This document shows positions 27,716-38,854 of a stretch of DNA of 64,000 bases, piece after piece. Position 1 is the first letter of the stretch. The number at the start of each line of letters is the position of its first letter. The stretch is from Lates calcarifer (Eukaryota > Chordata > Actinopteri > Centropomidae), in the NCBI RefSeq assembly GCF_001640805.2, contig NC_066850.1, positions 1,631,149-1,695,148 of the forward strand, in the 5' to 3' direction. The translations under genes were made by a program, and so were the position numbers. A model generated the notes under the pieces. The model was not told the DNA's origin. It saw nothing but the letters and a program-made list of their open reading frames with translations, and searched no databases.

Positions 27716-30700
27716 CGTAAACATTACATCAGGTCCCAACTGACTTAAAACAGCTCTACAATGCGGTTGTTTCCATTACCCATGTTTGACTGAATAATGC
27801 CAGTATCTCACACTGAATAGGCTTACAATAGACCACGAAACAATAAGCCGCCAAGGACAGAGAGAGAGAGAGAGAGAGAGACCCCTCCTATTCAACATGG
27901 ACCTCGTCCGCCCCTGAGGAGACATGGCGCTCATACACCACTGGAGAATTGCCTGGATCATGATTTTTCTGAACATCAGCTCAGTAGAAGAAAGATTGTT
28001 TTTAAATTCATGGAAATTGGCATATTGTGATGAGTGAGAAAGCACAGGTGGCGTGCTCCAGTAACCTGCCAAATCTCATTTCTCTTCCTCCTTTAGCTGC
28101 ATTGAGATGATTCAGGAGGCCACTGTCATGTGGCGAGGGCTCACTGTCATAAATGTCTCATTTCAATAATAAAAGTCTCTGACACGCAGTATCACCCGAG
28201 TGCAGCGAAGGCAAAAAGAGATGATGGTTTCATAAATTTGAGTGGCAGGCTGTGCAACTGGTGGGCCGTGCTCGGTCAGGTGAATCACATTGACCCTTGC
28301 CTTGTGCAGGATGAGAATACCATGATGCTATTGATGCATGTGTGACAAGCACAGGGAAAAATAGCAACCAGAATGGAGGGGGGAGTCTCTTTCCAAAACA
28401 TTTTAGTATATGTAAGTTAAACATTATTTATCAGCTAAATATCAGCTAACGTGATTTAAAAATGGACAGTAAAGGGGATAGAGGCAAATGAATGCAGCTA
28501 GTTTGGTTAGCAAGTTGCATTGTGAGTGGTTCTCTATGCAGTTAGCATAGCTGTGGCAGTCTCTGTGTTTACTTCAGATTGAACTCAGAGACAACTTTAC
28601 TTGGAAAGCTTTTGGAAGCTTGCAGCACTTGTTCTGACACATTGTTATACTGGAGTTTGCAATTCCTGACTGTACTCAACAAAGACGGTGGGTGAGAGCA
28701 ACACATCGTCCATTGTTAGCTAACAGCTCCCAGTAACAGTGTTTATTTCTAATTGCTCTGGAAAAAAAAGAGACTCTCATACTGTCTCTCACTTACTGTA
28801 CAATTACAACATCTGCCATTTCAGGGGAGTTAGAGAATATCATAGCTTTGATGCAGCTGAAAGTGGCTAAAATATATCATTTGCTACAATCACAGCCAAT
28901 TTCAAGCCTGAGTGTGATGACTGTCTGGGGTAAATGAATGCTGTTACGCTGTGATATCATTCATTTTGACCTATATTTAGCCACTGAGGATTTACTAAGC
29001 ATATGAGTCCTACATGTCAGCAAATATATTTCAGTCTGCTTGTAGTTGATCAGAACAACTGCTGTCTTTTAGTGTTGGCAAGTGACCAACTCTGCTGGAG
29101 CAGCTGGGGGTGAACTCAGGGGCACCTTTGCATGCTCTCAGATGCCGTAGAAGCCACGTAGATCACGTGCATTGTGGGATTGGCGTGAAAGGATTCACCT
29201 CATGATTAGAAAAAAACACTGACTCAACTCTAAAAGTGCGTGAGGAGTTGGTGAGATTTCACCTGTTTTACATTTTTAGCCAAACATGTTCGTCTTTTCC
29301 AATCAGCAACTGTTCACTATGCATCGTAATGCTCTGCTGTTTTACATTTCTGTATCGCACCAATTAATCAAAGTGACAAGGTATTTAATGAGAGGCAATT
29401 AGAGTGTTAACCAAAATGCAAATCAGATGGGGGGGAGTGTGGGAGAGAGAGGGGGGGTGTGTGTTTGTGTTCATAGCGGCAGTGGTGGCTTGGGCTGTGC
29501 ATATGTGTGTGTTTATGAGTGTGTGTGTGTGTATGATAAGCCATGGCAACGGGTTCAAGGAGATTCCGCTCAGTGCTCTTGATAGGACCCTTATTCACCG
29601 AATCGAGTTCAGCACTTCCTGTCTGTGTTTATGTGCTCGTCTACACCTGTGATTGCATCAGTGTCCGCGCCTGCGAGTGTGTGTACAAGTTGTAATGAGT
29701 GTCCTTCACAGTTTTTCACAGACATGGGCTCCTGCACAACAGGCGAAAACAACCAATTAGTTCTGCATGGGGACGACCGCATGACAACATGAAACGTGGA
29801 TTAAATAGCTGCTGCTGGGATGGATGTTAAGTAGCCTGCTCAGGTCAATCCCTTCTACATCACACAACATCTGTATGCAGTAGATTAGACTGTGTTTCCT
29901 CTAGGAGCGGCTTTTGCCAGCGCTAACTTGTTTTTGCTTTTAGATCTTAGCTTCAGAGGGAGAGTTAAAGTTTAAAAATTCATGAACTTTAAGCTCAAGT
30001 GTAGTGCGCTTCGACTGATCTTGTAACAACGGCAGAGGCCAGCGTTTCTCCGCATGTGTGTGTTCAATAATACCTACTAAAAGTGACAGACTGGTGTACT
30101 GTCCTTCAGCTAGTTATCCTGCAGTCAGGCCCCTCATTGTGAAGTGTCTGCAAAACTGAAGTGTCCTTCAACGAGCTGATCATACACTGTTACCTCCCCA
30201 TGGAGGAATAAAACAAAAGATTATCCCTTACAATTCCCAGAACCTTTTAAGACAATCTTCATGATATGCAAACACAAAATTTGATGTTACTACAGTACTG
30301 CGGGGTTAAATGCCATTTTGCACCACTGTTCCAGCGATTCCTGTGAAACATGAAATGTTCCATCACCACAGCCTGTGTGTGTCCATGAAATCAAAGTTAG
30401 GATTAATGGACTAACATAATATGTCTAACTTCAATTCTTGTATTATTCTAATATTTTGTAGCACTCAGCAGCTGTACAGTTTTCACAGTGTCGTTCTCTC
30501 TCATTTTTCCTTTCTGTGTTGAATTAATTGGACGTCATCACTGAAAACAGGCCACAAAAGTAAATTGTCTTTTTTCCCTGAAATGACTCATGGATTTTTG
30601 ATCTGATCTGGTCTTTTATTCCTCTCGTTCTCCTCTCTGCAGAATGTTTTCTTTTCTTTGTCTTGCTCTCTAGGTGTTTTCCACCCTTTTTGTCTGTCAT

Positions 30701-33700
30701 TGTCACTGTAAGTCAGCCTGTTTCATTTCAATTCAGTGGGTTAAAAAACAGACACTACATCACTTTCTGTTTCTACCTTTTTTGTGTGTGTGTGTCTCAA
30801 GGGTTTTCTCCCCTCTTGCTCTTCACGTCTGTCTTTCCTCACCACCAGCAAGTAGAAACATGCACGCAGACATCAGAGACTGTTGACTTGTGACTGTCAT
30901 TCCAAGCAGCCATTTCTGATGTAAGTGGGGGGAAATCAAAGGTTATCATCTGTCAGTGAACGCATTAAGAACCATCTCATTTCCTGCTCTTTGTACCACT
31001 TCCATATGCAAGGCGGGCTTCCTTTCAATTAGGCCTCATGAATACAGATACTTCCCAGTGGTAAAGCCTTGGAATGAAACATGATTTGTCTTGTATTCTG
31101 CTTTTTTGGAATTATAATACAAGTAATTTCTTTTATTCATAACACAGCCGCAGTAGGTTATGTGCTAGTGATACTTTCAAGGGAAAAACAACCTCCTTTT
31201 GTATTATCCAGTGACGATAAAACTCCAATTAAAACATTCTTTCCTCCAATTTGTACCTGAGTATGCTGTTAGATGAAAAGACAAAAAACCCCATGGCAAA
31301 AGTCAAGAGGCATGCTTCACACTACCTAGTTTAATCCACAGTCTTGTTCAATGTGGACAGTTTTCTTCATTTTCTCTCATAAAATGACTAATGCCCTCTT
31401 CCTGGTGGGCTCATACATCATGGCAGGGCCAATGTGTCTGTGTTTAACTAATAGGCTCTGTGTCCTCAAGCAGCCACGGATGGCACGGGTTATGACAAAC
31501 TGCATCAACAAGACATTCATTACCCTCAACATCCTAGCAACCAAATCACAATTACCGTGATCCACGAGTGAGCATCCAGCCCCGCTGCCACACTCTTATT
31601 CCTCGCACACCATGTCGCCAATGCATAAATTAGCCTTCTTTTGTCACATTGGGGGGGCAGGCGGGTTGAGAATTAGCTCCGTTTGTTTTGCTCGTGAGGA
31701 GATGGGGCGGCGCTGACGCTAGATGACTGCAAAACTTCCTTACTGACAAATCCATAGCAGTCGCTTTCATTTTCACTCAGCGTGGATCAGTACATATGAA
31801 TGTGTTTTAGCAGAGTGTTTTTGTGTGCACGTTTTTACGTCGTGTGTATGTGTGTGCATCCATGCAGATAGTTGTCTTGACTGACTAATGTACTTGGCCT
31901 GTGCTGTACCAGGACTCTATTGCGCAGTGTCCTCCCCACAGTCATTAGATCACCATTAATCTCTCATCTGCCATTAAAACAACAGCCACTGAGCTGGGCT
32001 CAACAATAGTGTGGCCCTTCCTCCAGCCCCTCGACACATACTAGCAATGAGTTTGAATTAGGCTCTCGGGGGTCACCGATTAGACCCACATAATTCATCC
32101 AGACGGCTGAGTTCACAAAGAGGTTACGTGTTACTCCTCTATATGGAGAAAGCTGAACAACATACATTCTCCAGCCGAGCAAGTCAGCGATTCTTGGTCT
32201 TTATTTAGCTCTGGCAACAAGACTGCTGATATTCTGTTTCTCTTACTTTCAACAAATTCAAATGTGTATTAATCTGCAGATATTTTCAGCTGCGGTTGGA
32301 CTCATTGGTTTTGGTCTTTTCATGGGGTTTCTTGACAGTAAAATATTCTTAATGGTATTCTGAATTTATGTTATTTATCAAATAGAACAAATGACTTGTG
32401 GCATACAGCATTTTATAGTAAACACTAAGCAATCTGTGGTTGAGCTGGCAGTAATAGTATTTAATTTATATTTTGATTTATAAACGTGTTGATGACTGAA
32501 TACAGCAGAAGTACATTAGCATAGCGTCCCATAGCTTGAAGCACTTTGTATCCTCATAACTATGGAACAGCAAAACAGGACCAAGCTCATAATCTTTTCT
32601 TTAAACTAAGGCAGGAATCGAGAGAGTCCAGGTGCTGGACCCAAAGTCATTAAGGAATGAGTTATCTTACAGTAGTTTCACCATATATCAGTGTTCATCT
32701 TAAAATGAATACTCCTACATTCAGAGTGGAGACATTCCTATTGGATGAAGTCTTGCTGAGAGAGTCTTTGTTATTCACATGAGCACAGATTTGGTTGAAG
32801 GCAAAAAGAGCCGGCTCCGGATGCAGGGGCATAATTAGCAAAACATGCTAAAGCTTGGAAAGTGAAAACATTTTGCTGGGGGAGTTGGAAAATAAAAGAT
32901 TTATGTGCTGCTTTTTGCATAAAATTAAGTCTTGGGTGTGAACTTAACATTTTTTTCCCATCCTCCCACCAAACCTTTGCTTTTCTCATTTTAAAGTGAT
33001 ATATGTTTATGCTCAGTGGGAGCACCCAAACCATTAGTATTATTCATAGCATGAAGCTTTGTCAGTCTGCCCTTTGGTGGAAAGACTTTACACTCCACAA
33101 ACTGTGTGCGGGCGAGAGGAGCTCTTCCTGCAATAAAAAAATACCTTTATCCAAAAGCATGGTTGGTTGGTTAGGTGAGAGACGCACTGTGCTGCAATTT
33201 ACCCCTCATTCCAACCTCCTCAATCAAGGCTTCAGCTGTATTCATGCATTCCCCAAACCTAACAAGATTTGAATGAAACTGTACCACAGAAAAGACAATA
33301 CAATCCATTTCCTCAAAAACTAACAAAGACCCGTCCACAGTGCTTCAGCCACTCTTCATCCTGAGGGTATTTCCCACGTCAACACAAGGCTTATGGTTAC
33401 ACCCTGCACTAAATGTAATCATCCCCCCTCTACTATGCAGATGGTTTAGTGTTATTCTATCTGTAACTGGACTCGACGCCAGGCTCTGAGTGGGCCTAAT
33501 GACTCCTAAACCCAAGTTGGTTAAGTAGTAATTCAATACCGTCACCCTGCTGTAACCTGATCTCCCTTTAGACCACCTGGACCCAGGATCCACCCATGTA
33601 GGTTCAGAACGCACTTGGCAGTGGCACAACAACAGTCCATTTTCATTTTTAGGCATTTAGCTAACAACCCTGCATGAAGAATTATTTAGCTTTGTTAGGA

Positions 33701-35453
33701 TGCTGTGGAGCAGACGTCATGGTGGCTGTCAGAGAAAAATATCATCACTGACATTACAAGAACTGATCTTTGAAAACAGGTGTAACAGATAACCCCCGTC
33801 TCCCTCAAATGATTATGTGTGATGGAGGAATTCTTGGCACCGAGAAAAAAGAGAGCTTACTTTCTTTTTATAGTTTAACTGACATTTGGTCTCAGATGAG
33901 AATTGCTCCTCCAAAGATCTGACTGAGAGAATTTTTATGCTAATGTGAGGGATGTTAGCGGTTTTTATGTCTCAGAAGTTGTGTGTTAGCATTTTCCCCC
34001 CACACTGGGTAAATGGCTAGGGGTGTTTTTTTGTGCGTTTTTGTTGCACTATGTAGCAGTAAATGCCTGCAACGTATCCATAACAGCTCCAGATGGTTCG
34101 TCATAACATCTGTCTAACCTGACAAAACAGAGCTTGCAGCGTGTGGCCATAAGGTGTATTATTGGGTTATTCTGGCACAAGGTTGGCTTCAAACCGTACA
34201 ACAGTCACCGGCTGACAGCACACACACTGAGACTAGACAAAATTAGCGTCTCTCTCTGCCACACATGACTGACGGGGCTGTCTCTGTGTCTTCCATCACT
34301 ATCTTTTCCTTTCCAGGGCCTCTCTGACACATAGGGCAAATCTGTGGCACCTCTGAAGGTATAGGCTTGTGCCAAAGTGTATTAATGAGCAGGACACGCA
34401 GACAGTGACAAACAGGCGGCGAGACAGACAGGGGCAGCAGAACGGAACGGACTTGAAACAGTGTCTGGCGACTGATAAGTGATGGGAGGAGGAGGAGGAG
34501 GGCGAGACTTTGTGTTTTGGAGAAGGCGAGGTTAAGAGGTTAAAAAAAAAATCTGAAAATTGGAGGATTTAAAGGACTCATAGATAGCACACAACTCGTT
34601 TTTCCTCGCACCGGTTCTCACCCCTTTTGCTTTTACTTATTGTGCTGTTACCCCTTTCTTTCCTACACCTCCATTTTCCCCCTCCTTTACCTTTCCATTT
34701 TACCTCATCCATCTCCACCCCCATCATTCTCTTCCCTCGTTTTCACCCTCTTCTGTCTCCTATCATCTTGGCCAGGCCACTTGGCTGATCGGTGAGTATG
34801 GTAATCAGCTAGAAGCTGATAACAACTGATAAGTCCTCTTGTCAGGTGCTAAGAGCTTAAATGACATTTTTACACAGTCGTAAAAAAGGAAAAACACGTC
34901 GTAAAAGCTGATGAATGGATGGACCTTGTGTGATTTTACATGAAAGTAAGCAGCGTGCACAAATAGGCATATCTACCTCTTAACATTGCGGCGCAGTTGT
35001 GTGTACACGCATCATGTTGTGTATCCTTTGCCTTGTTTGGAGGGGAGACAGGAGGTGGGGGTGAGGAGTGTCACTCTGCCCACAGAAAGGGCTTTCATCC
35101 TGGCCTTATCAGAGCCAAAGCAGGGGGAGATCGTTGGCTGGTGGAGCGAAACGGCGACTGTTGCTGCCTCCCCACCCCCCCACTCCCTCCATGCCGGACC
35201 TGTCTTCCCCTGACTTTGTGATTCCCCCCTCACACATGAACACACACACACACACACTCATGCCAGAAAGTGGTGTGTATGTACTGTATGTCTGCTTACA
35301 GCCAAGCAGACAGATACACAAAGAAGCTAGACACAGACATCAGCGTACAGACTGACAAGCTTTCTGTCATCATCTATCACTCATGTCACTCTTTCCTTAA
35401 AATACACACTGCAGAAGACCAACAAAAACTATTCCACTATTTTTTTATATCTT

Positions 35454-35498
<45 letters not shown>

Positions 35499-38400
35499 AT
35501 GCTGCTTCCCGCATTAACCTGACGCTGAATAATCACCCATTTCCTGTTTCCATTTTTTTGGCCGGCGCCCAGGAGATGTGCTACCCACGGTGCCGGTGAC
35601 GGGGCCATATGCACCTCTAAATCATGAGGCATTATCACCGTGCTGTGCTCCAACGAGCAACTATAACCATGATGGAAGACACCAGATGATCTGTACTCAA
35701 CAGCAGAGTTCATCTCCATAATGCTAGATTAACATTTTAGGGCAGAAATAATCATTACCCAAGTTTATTATTCAGCACGTCAACACACTAAAAGTGTTGT
35801 GTTGTTGGTTTGTTAACAAGAACCAGTTAAACGTCTTTTTTATAGTAAAAGGACTGTAGCTGTCAGATTTTGAAATATTTTTTTCTGTTTTCTTGCAGTT
35901 AATAACTCTGAGAGCTGAGAAAACTTTTGATGCTACATTGCAGCCACTGTAGTTTAAAAACAAGCAGTACAAAACTGCCATTCAAAACCACACGCAGCAA
36001 GTGTGTGTGTGTGTGTGAGAGCGAGCGAGAGACTTGTCAAGTGGAATTACACTCACAGGTGGAAAGGTCAAACTCACTGACCCACACAGACAGGTGGACA
36101 ACTTGTTGGGCTGAAAAATGGAAGAAAAAAATGGAAAGGTCACTTCAGTCAATACTTTGTGCGAAGCTGCAAATCCCTTCACAGAGACAGAGAGAGGAGA
36201 AAATAGTGAGCTCAGGACCAGTGTTGTGCTTTTCTGATAAATGGACAGCTGATGAGTCAGGTGATATCACCTCCCATCATCCCCCCTGTTGGTCATTTTA
36301 CAGAGGAAGATTATATTCATCATCATCCCCCGAACCTCTGACTTCCCTTTCATGCTCACTCTTGGATCACAGGAATAGTTTCCTGTTTCCTATTTCCATA
36401 TCATTTTCTACCTTATACGTCCCCGCAGGTTGAGAGAAAGCCCCAACCTCTAGGGCCGATGTAGGCGATAGCGCTGACATATTTCATGTCTGGATGAAAT
36501 CATGGTCCAGGTCCGAGGTGGCCATATGGAGGTGACGGCTGTGTGGGTCTGACCACAGCTTCCCCTGCTCTGTGTGGCGCTCTCTGGACACCACAGGTGG
36601 CGGCGGGAAGAACTGGTCTCTGTCTAGCCCCTCCCATGCTGTCTAACAGGCTGGACATGTGGCACAGCATCTGTCTCCGGAGGACAGGCTCTCACCAAGG
36701 ATTGGCCTGATTCACAACCTCACACACCCCCATATGTACCAGGGGAAAAGGGTATAAATAAAAGTAGTAATAGAAATGAAAGTATCACACACATACGCTG
36801 CCTTTCCTCCTCCTATTATCTAGCACTGAGCAGAGGAAGACAACACACAGGGTAGTAAATGGTTGTTGTATAGTGTGATACAATAGTGCTGACTTCCATA
36901 CAACTAGTAGGACAAAACACGTGGGTCCTGTGAGGCTCTGAAGGCCAGAGGCTGAGGGACAATTTAACACAGCCACAAGCAAAATATGGAATTGCTACGG
37001 TCTGGATAGAGCCCTGCGGCCGCAGGCATGGCTGTGTGTTACGATACACACACACACACACAATCACAAATGATACGTTCAATGTAAATGGCCTGACGAG
37101 AGTCATAAATCTCTCAGTGGCCGCTGGGCAGCCTGGGTCGGGCAGCCAGCAGTGCTGTCAGAGCAGCGCAGCTGTGTGAACAGAGATAGCCGCTGTGGTG
37201 TGCGACACCAGGGCAGGTCTGCAGGCTGAAAACTGGAATTGGCCTCTGAAATGCTCCATTACTTTTTCAGAATGAAAGGTGCTGAATAGGTCTGTTCATA
37301 ACACTGTATATCTGTTTTCAAGGGGGGGTTGAAACATTAGCATGTATTTTCAAAATGGCTGCAATCCATTTTGTAGAGGCGTCATTGTTTCCTCCACTAA
37401 AGACATTTAACATCTTTAAAAAAAAAAAGAAATATCGCCTCTAAGGCCTGGTCACCACAGAGTGACACTGTGAGATTAATGTGGTGATGTTGTGACTCCT
37501 CATAGGACAATTAGGTGAACTACTGTAGCTGGTGTGCTAACTGCTAACATGCTAGTCAGCTGGTGCTAGTTAGTTACAATAGCTCCCCAAGCTTCTTCTC
37601 CTTCTCCTCACTCTGCCCTGGCTTTTTGTTCTCAGGATTGTACATGATTTCATTAAATAATGAGATTTTTCGGACAGTGACTGTCACTTAGCTCACTTGC
37701 TAGCTCAGTTGCTAATGGGGCAGTAAGCTCACAGTTTCTACAGAGTTTATTCCAAAGACATTACCACCATCTACACCTGTCTCATAACTACATGCAAACC
37801 ATCTCCCTGACAGTTGACGTTAAGTAAAACTGGATGGCGGAACATAGCTAATAAGCTACGATAGCTCCTTCCATTTCAGGCTTTTCAGCTCCCTGTTCCC
37901 TTAAGAATCGGCACAGGATGGCTCGGTAATGGTGAATGGTGCCAATTTAAAGTTCAGCAAAGTTAAACTTCATGCAAGAAAAAAAATATAATAAAATAAA
38001 TTGCATTGCCTTGCTAGATTCTGTTGGCATTAATAGATTTTGCAATGAGTTTTGCTATTTAAAAAAACAGAATTATGCTGCCCTAAAGATTTTGAGCAGT
38101 AAAATATACATGTCTACAAAAACAGACCAATGTCTCCACAACATAAAAATCAAACATCCACATTTGAACCAGATAAGAACTCGATTAAATCCAACAGCTT
38201 GTTCATTTTCATCAGGTTCTCCTTATTTTGACCATCAGAAAAACAAATTCAAACTGAGAGTCCTGTCCATGTCTTTCTTAAAAGAATGGCAGCAGCATCA
38301 CACTGTTATTTTTTCCCCAGATGTGTCAGGAAACAGGAAATTCCTGTTGGTCAGGACCCACCAACCAACACAAAGGGAGAGAGAGTTACAGTTCTTCTAA

Positions 38401-38816
38401 AGCATCAGTCCAGTGCCACTGTACACCTGCTCTGGCCTGCTTCAGTGCTTTACTATCAGCATCCTTTGTTTTTTTCACTGGTATAATGAGCAGGTGGTGT
38501 CGTATTGTGTAGCACCGTTGGAAGTACAGCAGAACAAAAACACATTTAGAATCTGTAGTGTTGTGTGTGTGCCAAAGTAAAATGAGAGAGGGGAGAAACA
38601 GATTGCTGAGAGGGAGGAAGACGGAGGGAGAGCGGGACTAATGAAGGTTATGGAGAAGGAGAGAGCATGAAAAAGGAGGAAGACGAAATGAGTCTGGAAT
38701 GATAAAAGGGAAAAGAGACAGAGGGATTGTCGAGGAGTCTCTCTGGATTTGCAGAATCCCCTCAGCCTCGAGTTTTGGGACAAAGTCACAGTGACACACT
38801 TACTGCCTGGTGAGCT

Positions 38817-38854
<38 letters not shown>

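Noticed and set aside
37972..38400. 142-codon plus-strand open frame
   Set aside because: Lies at the edge of a dispersed repeat in AT-rich DNA, has no recognisable motif and no splice or promoter context.
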